From Reticulascus tulasneorum (lineage: Eukaryota > Ascomycota > Sordariomycetes > Glomerellales > Reticulascaceae): a stretch of DNA of 64,000 nt. The translations under genes were made by a program, and so were the position numbers. The notes below the pieces were generated by a model. That model was not told where the DNA came from. It saw only the letters and a list, made by a program, of their open reading frames with translations, and did no database searches. Location of the stretch: assembly GCA_001557505.1 (NCBI GenBank), contig LSAX01000011.1:1302001-1366000 (forward strand), in the 5' to 3' direction. Position 1 is the stretch's first letter, and each line of letters starts with the position of its first letter. Of the stretch, positions 24,573-35,465 are shown in pieces.

Positions 24573-24980
24573 TCATAGCTTCGCGCTCTCCGCCACAGTC
24601 CCGATCTTCAGCGGAGCGCCATACTTCTCGAGAACCTTCTCGTTGTGGTACTTCCAGAACGCCTTGGTCGCGTTCTTGCCCGCGAAGCGCTTGAGGATCT
24701 TCGGGCCGCCGGGGTGCTCTTCTTGGAACTCTGCGATAGGTCAGCTCGTACGTTCCGGCAATAGAGATTCGTAAGCGTGGCTGCAGATCCGGTCGGAGAC
24801 TACGGTGCTGGTTTCCTCAGGGCTTCGGGGATGGCAAATGAGGATTGAAGGGACAGGCGAAATAAGGCGCGGAAGACACGTACTTGTGAGGTCATATACC
24901 CCATCCTCAACAATCACCCACATATCCGTCACGTCCTTGTGCTTTGCGACCTCGGCGGTTGTGAATGCTTTTGTGGACAT
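24573..24980 (-). CDS. small cytochrome b5-like heme-binding protein
   Basis: Two exons (24980-24884 and 24730-24573) encode 84 residues. The fold signature is clear: FTTAEVAKHKD, then MWVIVEDGVYDLT, then the heme-ligand motif EEHPGGPKIL. The second ligand is probably the His in FWKYHNEKVL. The splice joins D-L-T to K-F-Q-E-E-H across a 153-bp intron with a GTACGT donor. There is no C-terminal membrane anchor, so the product should be soluble, unlike microsomal b5. It could donate electrons to a desaturase, hydroxylase or reductase; the partner is unknown. It lies head-to-tail downstream of OMA1 on the same strand. Confidence 0.88.
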
Positions 24981-25621
24981 GTTGACTGACTTCTGCGCTC
25001 TGAGCTAAATGCCGGGATACCAAATTCAAATCTTATAAACGAGTCGCAAATTCGCGAGCTTCTAGTGATTAAGTTGAGTTGCGTGGACTGCTTGCGCGTA
25101 GGTCTAGATGTCGTGAGAAAGATGATGAGAGAAGATGTCAAGTCCGTCCTGGCTCATGAGGATGTGAGGTTGAGGTCGTGTGGTCAGATTGATCCCCGTA
25201 CCTCGGCTCAGCGAGGAACCAGACTAATTCAGATGTGGCGGCAGGGGTCCGCGGGTCGACGTCACTAGAGGCTGTCCGGGGAGTAATGGGTTCGGGCTGT
25301 CGGTTGTCGAATCAGAATGCAAGAATTAATCATCGAGAAATCTGACTCTTAATTAAGCATGCATTTTGATGAACAGTTGATTGTACAGGTAGAGGAATGG
25401 CACAGTTGCAAGTCCTCATCAGTATAGTGAGTGATTTAATATTGTCTTCTAAGTTTTAATGTGTTTCTTTTGATCGCTAATTAGTGCCTCAATCATCCAA
25501 GTACACGATGCAATACTTTCTAGCAAAATGGCTGATGTCTATGAAAGACTATTTGCTTATTCCCCCTGGACGCCAGAAAGAATGTAATCCCTTCAGTATT
25601 CCATAACCAATATGCATTTAT
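24981..25621. promoter_or_regulatory. promoter region of cytochrome b5-like gene
   Basis: About 640 bp between two minus-strand genes. Short AT-rich stretches lie near 25320-25450. No specific site is assigned. Confidence 0.4.
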
Positions 25622-26918
25622 TCACTCAACAATCACGTTCCCCATCGCCATGGCATGTCTAAACAGATCCGCAAAGCTTGATGTGCCCTGGCAATCACTC
25701 ATGTTCCACTTCTCCATGGCCTTTGGCAGCCATTCCTGGTACTTCTCTATCCTGTGCTGATTCTGCGCGGATATTCCATTAGCAGTCTGATTGAGCACAC
25801 CTGGTTCAACATCTGGCAAGTCTCAAATACGTACCGACGGATGCGTGCTGATAAACTCCGGAACCTCTGCCGCGTTTCCCATCTTGGCAGCTCTGTCCAT
25901 CCGTTGCCAAAATGTGACCGCTTCTCGAGGATCGTAGCATGCCTCGGCCATGAGCATGAGACCAATGTAGTCCGCCTCACTCTCCTGTAGCCTGCTCATC
26001 GGGCGCTCAAAGATCAAGCCGAGAAACGAGCCACCGAAGAACTGCACGGCCACTATGCCATAGGGTATAGCCAGTGACAGAAAGAAAAGGCTGCCAAGGA
26101 GGATATTCACACCAATAGCTCCTGACATGCGCTCTCCGACATGGTCGGCAAGATTATGTGCGATTTCGTGGCCCAGGACTGCGGCAAGGCCGGCTTCGGA
26201 CCGCGTTACCTTCAATATGCCGCTATGGACGAAGACCTTCCCTCCTGGCAGAACGAACGCATTCAGTGTATCTGCAGTTGTCAGACTAACAGCCATCGTA
26301 TGTCCAAGACCAGCACCTACTCGGATCATCAATCACCCTGATCTCCCAATCTTGATCCTCGAGCCCACTGACGGGTATCAGCTTCCGCATAACTTTCTTC
26401 ACCATCAGAGTCCTCGGATCCCATTCCGGCAAGAATCTCCCGCCGGATCGCTCGACCTCATACTCTATGCGCTTGACCTGCTCTGCGCTGACTTCCTCCA
26501 CTATCGCGTTGCTAAAGCAGTTGAAACGTCGACGTCCGGACACTGGCACGGTCTGGATATTGGTGAAGTAGAATACGAAAGCGGCGATTACGGCTACTAC
26601 TATTACGCCGTGGGTGTTGCGAGACTTGGCGACGCGCCAGAGTCCAGACGTTGTGACAAGAGGCCGGGCATTGCGGAGGCGGGGGTCGGCATGCTCGGAG
26701 TACTCGTGCGGTTCTTGTGGTTCTCGTGGCTGGTATCTGTTATCGTATCTGGCTGCCCTGAAGGTGATCTGGGAGAAGGATCGGGTTGGAGGTTGGGAGA
26801 CTAGAAAGAGGGGACCGCGGGTAGTTGCGCATCGTAGATGATGGTGAGCTGTTGGTCGAAGCAATCGAGGAATTGTGCGGATGTGCGAGGGACGGACGAG
26901 CAGGCGGACGGAGACCAT
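25622..26918 (-). CDS. OMA1: OMA1-type mitochondrial inner-membrane metalloendopeptidase (M48)
   Basis: Three exons (26918-26321, 26271-25835, 25762-25622) give 391 residues. OMA1 is a stress-activated zinc protease that processes inner-membrane proteins such as the OPA1/Mgm1 class. An Arg-rich N-terminus (MVSVRLLVRPSHIRTIPRLL) acts as a mitochondrial presequence. A membrane helix follows (GVIVVAVIAAFVFYF). The peptidase core has NAFVLPGGKVFVHSGIL, the zinc motif HEIAH (residues ~234-238), further hydrophobic helices and the third zinc ligand in LQESEADYIG. The C-terminal STHPS-NQHR region is intact. Introns are 49 and 72 bp. All catalytic residues are present, so an active enzyme is expected. 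Confidence 0.92.
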
Positions 26919-27548
26919 GGTGGGTGCTGGTTCAGAAGGCCGCCTGCGGACTGCTCCTCTGAGAGGCGCTGCTGTGTTCCATTGTCACTCTCGTGAAGGA
27001 ACCTAGCTGCAAAGGATTGCGTGCTGTTCAGCCGGATGGGAGGACTCGGATGAATTGACAGAAGCTCCGATAAGCGGTGCGATAACGGGTGTGTGCACGG
27101 GCCTCCTATACCAGCAGGTTGGCCAGTCGAGAAGTGTACAGCATCTCATTGAACGTCCGCCATCAAAAGATCTCCCCAGCCATCCAGTCATGAAACAAAC
27201 AATGAGAAAAGATGCCAGTCTAACAACTCAACGAAAACAAGCTCTACAGTAGGGGGGACTCTTCAAATAAAGCGGACTAAGGCATTAAGTAGCTATTGAA
27301 CTCGGATTGCAAACAGAAATGCAGTCGCCCAGGTCTATTGTGTCTGTATCAATGGTAGTATTATGAATGCTTGAAGCCCAATCTTGAGCACTTGGATGCT
27401 ACTTGGATCACACATTGAAACATATTGAAATCGTATACGGACATCTTACAGGAAGTGAACAGCCATCTCTGCTTCTTTTGGCGACTAATAAGATTCCTTA
27501 CTTGACGAAGATTCGGGTCTGGGAACAGCAAATTGATGTCCAGCAAGT

Positions 27549-28860
27549 GTGGCATCTAGTTACGACGTAGTCAAGCTCATCGATAGCGACAATGGTGAAT
27601 CCTGGTGTCCATTAATAAACGTAGGACTCATCCCCAATCTCACAGCCCTGCTAACTTCCACTTCGAAGATCCCAAGTCGCACGCAAGCGTTGGCATCAAA
27701 GCCCCAGCTTATGAACTTAATGCTATCTTTGAGGAGCGTCTACAGTTCAAGACTTGATGTCAAGAAAGTGTTCAAGGTCCAGTATGGGAACCCAACCAGT
27801 GCCGATTCCGATACACATCCCAACCTGCTTTTAGGTTCAGAGTTTAATACCACCTCAGCGCAAACATCTCCATTGATAATTGGGGCAAGAGAGCTGAGAG
27901 TGCTTGAGCGCATGTTTGGCCTCGACAACATAGTGAAGCAAGTGAGGGTTGCCGGGAACGAGGAGAATGGAAATGGAAATGGCACAGAAGTCTGGCGTGT
28001 TGAAATGGTAGACCCATGTCCACGCTCTTCCGTCGATGCCCAACCTCGTTTGTCACCATTCAGCTACGGACGTACAAATCGCCGCTATTGCAAACCCCAA
28101 TCACGAGAGAACTGTCAGCAGCTCGTCCTCGGCAAACTCCGTGTAAGTTAACATCATTCCTCCGGTTATCCGAAGACAGGTGGCATACTAGCCATCTCAT
28201 GACTCAAGGGTTCGGACTTACCCAACAGAAATGCCTCATTACAGCGGGTTCCTGCGCCGGAGAAAACGAAGAGGTTGCAATATGGCGCGAGGCTTCACAC
28301 TAGGACGGCATCAGAACCGTTGAGGAAAGCATAATTGGGCTAGTTTGAAATCTGTAAGGAGGACTGGATATCTCCGTTAGAAATCCGGTCAGCATCTGCA
28401 TCTCATCTGGCTATCCGCAAGAATCGGGTATTGGATATATGGCAAGGCGTGAGCATCGAGTTATAGAGGGAACAAGGGAAACTAGCTTCATCTGGGCGAT
28501 GGACGATGTACAAGTCTTTATCTGGGAAACCAGTTTACCTTCTCATGCTCACAACGTGCGCCGTAGTGAGATGGTTATGGGACGAAATCAGCAGGAAAAT
28601 GAACCATTATTTGCAACAGATGCCCAACGCTCTTCCCGCTATTTACCAAGATCAAACCCGAGCTTTACCAAGACAAATAACGATCGGCGGTTGGCTCTGC
28701 CTCATGGGATGTGAGCGATGACAGCTAGCTAGGCCCGCTTCCTAGTTGGAGGTTCTGCAGGTCTGTGTCGTAATGTGACATCGATCCTGGTATCCTCTGC
28801 GCTTCATTGGGTTTGTCTACTACGCTGGACACGGCACAGAAGTTTCAAGTAAGAGCTCTT
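27549..28860 (+). pseudogene. possible decayed gene, family unresolved
   Basis: An open plus-strand stretch of 200 codons begins only at a GTG (27549), so it has no good start. It reads as ordinary soluble protein, for example LRVLERMFGLDNIVKQVRV near 27895-27950. Further along, other frames contain coding-like pieces broken by stops, including FVYYAGHGTE at 28812-28841, which resembles the catalytic-His strand of caspase-fold (peptidase C14/CHAT) proteins. I cannot join the pieces into one gene with consensus introns. A decayed gene or chance similarity are both possible. Confidence 0.25.
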
Positions 28861-29290
28861 CTGCTGGGTGCTGACCAAGAAGGACCAGAATAAGCGGACA
28901 ATTGTTAATAATTTGTCGAAATGAGGCAGGCTGTCGTCCCGGTCGGCCGCTTGGCATAACAAGGGCGGCAGACAAAATTTCCCAATCCCCCCCCCCCCTC
29001 CCGTCTCTCCCAAGGTACTTCCAAACAATCGTAAATCAAGAGTGCCGAGTGTTCACGCATTTGTCTCGGTCCAACTGCCTTACTCACCTGCATTTTCCTG
29101 CTGGGGCCGCCAAGTTTGACAAAAGAACATGTTGCAATAACGGAATGAGATTCGCAAAACGGTAGTCGGGATGGGCCTCCCTTCCTGGCGACCGGTCAGG
29201 CTGCACCCGTTCGGATTAGGAAAGTCTGTGATCAGCCAGGGCGGTCTCGGCGAGGAGGGGTGACCAAGGGTGACCCAGAAGGACGGGTCT

Positions 29291-29314
29291 GGGGGGGGGG
29301 GGGGGGGGGGGGGG
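29291..29314 (+). repeat. poly-G tract (24 G)
   Basis: An uninterrupted run of 24 guanines in gene-poor DNA. It could form G-quadruplex structures and is an assembly-risk site; its true length may differ. Confidence 0.9.
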
Positions 29315-31826
29315 CAAACCAGGTGAATGCCTGACAAGGCAAAGCCTCTTTGACGACAAACCTCCGAGGACCGTCATCGAAGCCGATCATGGATTATCCT
29401 CAGGCCATCTTTGACTTGCATGCAAACAATCCGAAGCAAACATAATGATACGAGCTCTCAATAGCGCCACCATTTGCCCTTCGCAATTGACAGGAGGGAA
29501 GGTGGCATTTGACACACGTAGACCCCGGCAAGTCGCATACAGCATCTGAGCATCTATGGTGCATGTTACAGTCGCACACGTTCAAAGTGCGATGATCGTT
29601 GGAAGTGGTTCCAACATTCGGTACCGAACACTCTCTGCCCAGGCGATTCGTGTCCGTGGCTGCATGCAAACCGACAAGAAGAGCCGAGTCCGGGATATTA
29701 GCAGGCTGCGTGGCATAGGACACAAAAAAAATGAAGGTCGCACAGCACCATGCTTCGCAGACTCAGCCCGGGTGCGCGCCCCATTGATAGATATATCATT
29801 TATCATGCCTCGAGTGCCACCGACCTCTGTGTTACACCACGCCTGTATTCCTCAATATCATGCCACGCAGAGCCAGCCCATGGGGAGGCGTTCCAGTCCA
29901 CCGGGACTGGCTCGGAGTTGTGATAGGGTTGATGCGCTGCACTGTCACCAGGGAACATCACTTTTGGCGCACTTTGGTGCGTCGCAGAAGAACTCAATCA
30001 ATGGAAGTGTGGGCGATGCGACTGGGCCATCACATGCATTGAGCAACCCTTGGTGGCTTTTTCAACCTGATGTGACTGGGCTTCTTCTTGGATGCGTCAT
30101 GCGGGGGGGTTTGAGAACCATGCATCGAGATGTCGTTCATCTGCTGCCCTGGCGAACACGAAGCAATTCAATGGGGTTTCGCCCGGCTGTTTCCTCACCA
30201 AGTCGCTTGGCGAATCACCATCTTCTTGAACTCACTGTTTCTGGAGTTTTCCGTTCCCCTCCCGTCCGAATCCAGGGGCGGGCTGATTAGCTTCCTGGAG
30301 GATTCCGTCATGTGTTGGATAATACAACGTGTACGGACGTAATAACTACAACGTAAGAACTAACTCTGCACTGACAGTTGTCAAAGATCTGACTACCAGT
30401 TGCATCGCAGCACTCTAACCGAGCCTGGAGAGACGGTTCGAGCAGGCCAGAGCAAACGGCGTGAGCACAGACATCCCTTCGGGCGGTACGCTGTCCCAAG
30501 CCCGCGCTCTCGTTAACTTACCCCAGCTTTCCCGCCCACATCCCATCCATCCCTCCTCATGCTCATCCTCTGCAAATCACAGTTGGCCACCCTATCGGTT
30601 TAGATTGCCTCTCAACGCCCAGCATACGTAATGAGCTGCAGGGCTTGTTGCCTGCCCCAAGAGACGTGCTAGGCATGGGGGGGTGTGGTCTAACTAGTCG
30701 GGGTTTGGGCGTTAATTATCGTGGTGAGAGAGGTAGACGTGTTCGGAAGCCAGGACGAGAGTTCCGCGGCCCTAAGCCGAGCGCCGGCCTTGTCTCCTGG
30801 GCTTTTTTAATGCCGGCATTGCACTCTGACTGCTGCGTATGCGGATCAGAAAATATTAAATGAGAACAAGTTTGCATATGGCTTGTGTTACTCCCAAGTC
30901 AAGCCCTCCATCCGGAAGGATCTGTGTTTCGACCTCTAATAAGCTGCATTCCGAGAAGCGAGTTCAGGCAGCCGTAGGATCTGTCACTGGCAATTTGTCA
31001 AAATATTGTTCGCCGTTCGGAATCCCGGCAGTTTTGCGTGCCTTGTTCGTGGCCCAGCAGAGTCGATCTCCTGGATTCGCAGAGGCTTTCGTGCCTCCCT
31101 GCCACACATCCCATCCCTCAGCGCATCTTTTTTCTTGTCTTGGGGATTGACTCCCACCCCCAAAGGCGCTAACCATCCCTGTCAATCCCACCCACAGGTC
31201 GCCGCGCCTGTGGTTGAACTCCTCCGAGGAATCAAACCAATGAACCTTGGACGTCGTACATACACATACCTGCATACCTACAGCAACCTAACCTAACCCT
31301 GGCCATTCTCTCTTGTCTGCTACCTCCTCGATCCCGGCCTCAGTTCTTCCCAGCCGCCCCAATCGCACTCACGTTATCCCTCGAACAACGACTTGAGGGA
31401 GTTGGGGGGCGAGAACTTGTTCAGGTCTGTGTCCGAGTAGCCTACCGCCTAGGACTAGCTAGTCACCAGTGCTGGTTGGCTTAACTTGCTTGCTGCTAAC
31501 TCGTTCCAGTAGCCAACTTGCGTAGCGACCCGAAAGGCCGGGATATTTGAGATTAAGCATCCCAGGCGAGGGGGCACGGGCTGCAGTACGTGCGTCTGGC
31601 GTGGGTCTTGGTGCGTGTGTGCCACCCAGATTGCTGGGAAAAGAAGTCCCCGTCTAACCTTTGTGTTTTGCTCCCGCAATTCCCGTCCTTCACAAAGCTT
31701 TAGCTGACCCAAGTCGCTGGGTCCAAAGGTCCAAGTTCCAGAGCAAAATGGTCTCCCATCCCCTCCCCTCCCGCCCCCCTTCTCATCTTGTCCACCCTGC
31801 ACTGAGACATTGCGAAAACGACACCG

Positions 31827-31856
31827 TCTCTCTCACTCTCTCTCTCTCTCTCTCTC
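31827..31856 (+). repeat. CT dinucleotide microsatellite
   Basis: About fifteen CT units with one interrupting A, roughly 420 bp before the methyltransferase start codon. It may lie in the promoter or leader. Confidence 0.85.
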
Positions 31857-32272
31857 GGCGAAATTTGTTTTAAAGCCTTGTTTCTTAATAATGCCCCGGT
31901 CTTAAGGCCAGGGAGTCTGCCCTTTTGTTACACATAAATCTCGACACATATCCCTCCCGGCACCCACGCGAGAAGGCGTTGGTACTGTCAGGTTTTCTTG
32001 GTGCGACTGACTTGTGTGTTGGATACCAGACCCGACACTGTGGTAACCTGCCTTAACCCCCATATCATCCACCCATTTGCCTCCGTTTTCGGGATTCCTT
32101 GCTTCAACTCTGGCATACCATCTGAGCCATACATAAACTTTGATCTCCACTACTCCAACTTCCCAATGGATCTGGTTGTAGACACTTTTTTATACGGAGT
32201 CTGCCATCGTGGTCGATAAGACAAGACAAGCATACTGGCGTGAATCCGCACTCACTGGATTCGTTTATCCTG

Positions 32273-33729
32273 ATGCATATAATGTCCTTCTCTCCGCCGT
32301 CTGGCCCGCCAGGTTCACCACCTGCCGACCTCAACAATTTCCAGTTTACTTTTCAGTCGGTTCACGACAGGTCATCCCTCCATACTAGCCTTTTAGAGCC
32401 AGATGTAAGTGTTCCTGATAGACTGCATCGGTAGCGCTCGTCCAATCTGACCATGAAACCACAAGGCGGATCCCGAGGAACGGTAAACTTACCATCCTTG
32501 ACAAAAGTCGACCGAAGAGCAGGGCTAACCCCGTTTGATAGAGACTCGGAATCACTGACAGATAGCATCGAAAACTTTCCAAGTCAGTTTGGTCGAACCT
32601 ACCATGCGTATCAAGCTGGCTGTAAGCATCTACCCTATCAAACTACCCGGCATCATTTCTCCTGCTTCCCGTCGCAATCGCTGACGACCGTGCAGCCTAT
32701 GCGTTCCCCAATGATGCTCTTGAGCGAGAGCGTTTGGATCTTCAATCCTTCATTCTCACCGAGCTGTTCAGTGGGAGACTGCACTTCGCTCCGATAGAAG
32801 CCGAGCATCACCCCCAGAGGATCTTAGACGTAGCCACTGGCACAGGGGCCTGGGCCGTGGAGATGGGCGACACGTATCCCTCTTCCATCGTCATCGGGAC
32901 CGACCTTTCCCCTATACAACCCCGATCTGTTCCGCCCAACGTCCACTTTTATGTTGAAGATTCGTGAGTGGCCACTGCTGCAGCTACAGGAGATGAAATA
33001 TTAGCCCGCCATCTGTCCTGGCTGTTATCAATTCCTCATCTCAAGTCATGTGCTAAAAGTGATCCAGCGCCGAACCCTGGGCCTGGCCGGAACCGTTTGA
33101 CTACATTCACACCCGTGTAACCCTTGGTTGTTTCGCCAACTTCAAAGAAGAAATTGCCCAGCAGGCATTTGACAATCTTCGACCGGGAGGATGGTTCGAG
33201 TCCCAAGACTTTAACTGCATGGGATATTGCGACGACGATACCCTCGACCCAGATAGCCCGTTGATGGGATGGTTCAATGACATGAACTATGCCAGCGACA
33301 TGAAAAATCGGCCAATCTGTGTCGCAGACAAGATAAAGGGATGGTACGAAGAGGTAGGCTTCGTGGATGTCCAGCAGCGTGTCTACAAGATGCCTCTGAA
33401 CGGCTGGCCGAAGGATCCAACATTCAAACATATCGGGAAACTATGGGAGTTGAACTTTCTCAGCGGCTTGAGTGGGTTATGCCTGGCACTTTTCTCCGGG
33501 GAGCTGGAGCGGACACCCGAGGAGATTCAAGTGAGTTTATTCACACATGCTTCATTGATGATAGGCTGATGATTTGTAGGTGTCGTTGGTAGACGTCCGA
33601 AGGGATCTTACGGACCAGCGCATCCATGCGTACATGAGCGTATACGTCGTATGGGGACGAAAACCATTTCCTCACGAAGCTGCCGCATCACAGTCAGCGC
33701 CTGATCAGGCGATGGGAGATGATGGTTAA
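32273..33729 (+). CDS. LaeA-like SAM-dependent methyltransferase
   Basis: Class I methyltransferase of the large fungal LaeA-like (TAM domain) group; some members regulate secondary metabolism, many have unknown substrates. Six exons: 32273-32404, 32466-32482 (17-nt microexon), 32542-32621, 32696-32963, 33068-33530 and 33580-33729, giving 369 residues. The N-terminus is Ser/Pro-rich and disordered. Next comes the family's tyrosine motif (FGRTYHAYQAGSYAFPND), then SAM motif I RILDVATGTGAWAVEMGD (~residues 119-134), the acidic motif II IGTDLSPIQP, and the post-I segment FDYIHTRVTLGCF. LRPGGWFESQDF is the typical motif III strand. The microexon is chosen because it restores frame and has a CTAAC branch downstream. 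An alternative start at 32453 would skip the first two exons. The gene is convergent with the DUF985 gene. Confidence 0.85.
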
Positions 33730-34002
33730 TGAGTTGCATACACTGGTATACAATACTAGACGGCGGGTTGGGAATTGGCTGCATGGAACGGCATGGCTGA
33801 GGATCTGTATTGCATGAATGCTCGGCTGGTGTTTGTTGCGCAAAGGCGACAATTGAGTACGACAGATGATGCAGACACGTTGTATGATGATGATTACGCC
33901 TCATGACTCTTAATACCAAACTCTTCTCATTTGAACCCGATCCTCATGAAAACCTCTCTTTTAATATCTCAATATCGATCCAATTGAGAGTTGACAAATC
34001 AT

Positions 34003-34644
34003 TCATCCTTTTCTCACGAGCCATTCCAACTCCTTCGCAGTCTTCTCATCGACCAGCCCTTTGATCTTCTCCGGCGTCAAGAAGTCATGATCACAATACT
34101 CAAACCCCGGGACTGCAACCTCGCTGATCAACAGCCCCTCGCTCGTCCCGTCCTCCCCGTCCCTGTCCGGGAGCAGGAAACTCGCCTTAAAGGCGCCGCC
34201 CTCCACAACCCACTGCAGGCGCTCGCCCTTTGCAACATCATGCCCGACCACAAAGCTGTCCACCTTGCCGTCTGGGTGGATCACCACGTACCGGCCCCTG
34301 CCCTTGTGCAGGGAGTGGATGATCCGGCAGCGGTTGCGGTGAAAATACCCGATTGGGCCCTTTGGAGTGATGTAGTAATAGATCGAAGAGCTAAGTGTCC
34401 GGAGTTTGGGGTCAAAGCCCGGACGCTGGGATACGAGGGCGAGTGTCTCGGCGGACACAGGGTCTTCCGGGTAAGGGGATGGGATGGTGATGGGGGTACG
34501 GTCAGTTTCGTTGAAGTAGCCGCCTTCGATGTGGGACAGGAGACCAAGAGACTTGACGATGGTTTGAACGAGGGGCGACTCATGCGTGGAGGGGAGAAGG
34601 GACGGCCCGAGGTGGGAAAGGGGGGTTTCTTCGACGGAACCCAT
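34003..34644 (-). CDS. DUF985 / cupin_5 family protein
   Basis: Intronless, 213 residues, cupin fold related to yeast YML079w. Recognisable segments are LSHIEGGYFNETDRT near the start, SSIYYYITPKGPIGYFHRN in the middle, then IIHSLHKGRGRYVVIHPDGK and the tail ISEVAVPGFEYCDHDFL. The conserved Glu-Gly-Gly-Tyr and the barrel residues of the family are present. Biochemical role is unknown, probably small-molecule or sugar binding. The ATG at 34644 is the natural start (MGSVEETPLSHLG); longer open sequence upstream looks non-coding. It lies 821 bp from the divergent PLP decarboxylase. Confidence 0.88.
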   Translation of the reverse strand: MGSVEETPLSHLGPSLLPSTHESPLVQTIVKSLGLLSHIEGGYFNETDRTPITIPSPYPEDPVSAETLALVSQRPGFDPKLRTLSSSIYYYITPKGPIGYFHRNRCRIIHSLHKGRGRYVVIHPDGKVDSFVVGHDVAKGERLQWVVEGGAFKASFLLPDRDGEDGTSEGLLISEVAVPGFEYCDHDFLTPEKIKGLVDEKTAKELEWLVRKG

Positions 34645-35465
34645 TGTAGTAGGCGTCCAGAGCGGTGACTTAGAATCTCTAGTGCAAGGTGTTGGATCGA
34701 GATAAGGGGACCAGCTGTGTACGAGACGGAGATTGAAAATGGAACTAGTCAAAGATATACCGGAAGAGCCGGATATGTAAAAGAGACCAGAGAAGCTCAA
34801 AATATGACAGGATGAGGTCAAGGCTCACTGGAAATTATAGATCACCGTAAGCAGAGGCGGCCGGCCTCTCTCATATGGTGTGATATGATAAGCTCCCTAG
34901 CTAACCCATAGTGGGTATGATAAGGGAATATCGAATTAACTAGACATTCGGTCTCGGCAGCATTTCTTAGTGGAGTAAACGCTCCCTGAAACAAGATATC
35001 CCAGAGACACTTGGTCATTGACTAACAAGTCTCATTCCCATGGAGTTTCCGTGGCTTATCAACATCGAATTGGCCCGGCGGACACGGCGACGTCTCTGCC
35101 GATACGTCCGAGGCGGCCCAATTCGGGGTTAATAGTCCCCCCTGCAGCAAATTGAACTGGGCGTATTGCTGATCCAACTTTTCCCATGTTGCGGGTTTAG
35201 TAAAATCCTGCATAATCCGAGCACGGGCTCAATGAGAGGAAGTATTTTGTTAAGAATTTGAGGCTGAGATATCCGGCGGCGGGAGGAGACTTGCAGCGAC
35301 TTCGGGATGCACGTAAGCGGAGATGGGTGCGTGGACGAACTCGGAGACATTGCTTCTTATGGAAAGCCTGGCTACACCAAAGACGTCGACGTTAATCCTG
35401 CAGGAACACCTAGACTAGTCTTGGGCGATCTCTTAGCCAAACTCTCAAAGAGTAACAGTTTCATT
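34645..35465. promoter_or_regulatory. divergent promoter between DUF985 gene and PLP decarboxylase
   Basis: 821 bp. On the minus strand, 35213-35022 stays open and follows a good acceptor (TTATGCAG near 35212), encoding DFTKPATWEKLDQQYAQF and a Cys-containing tail. It could be the last exon of an unrecognised small gene. I could not find convincing upstream exons. Confidence 0.4.

Larger units (their letters stand above)
26919..32272. other. 5.4-kb gene-poor region with possible decayed coding fragments
   Basis: No intact gene is supported. A 200-codon open stretch lies on the plus strand near 27549-28151, and isolated motif-like fragments extend to ~28860 (separate entry). From 28980 to 32270 there are homopolymer and dinucleotide tracts (C12 at 28987-28998, G24 at 29291-29314, CT repeat at 31827-31856) and only short random frames. 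The right end should contain the promoter of the methyltransferase gene. Confidence 0.5.

Noticed and set aside
29556..30290. 244-codon plus-strand frame in the gene-poor region
   Set aside because: Composition random (many Arg, Ser, His), no domain features, overlapping frames equally open.
31287..31300. CCTAACCTAACCCT, resembling interstitial telomeric repeat
   Set aside because: Only two and a half units and not the exact CCCTAA register; likely chance.
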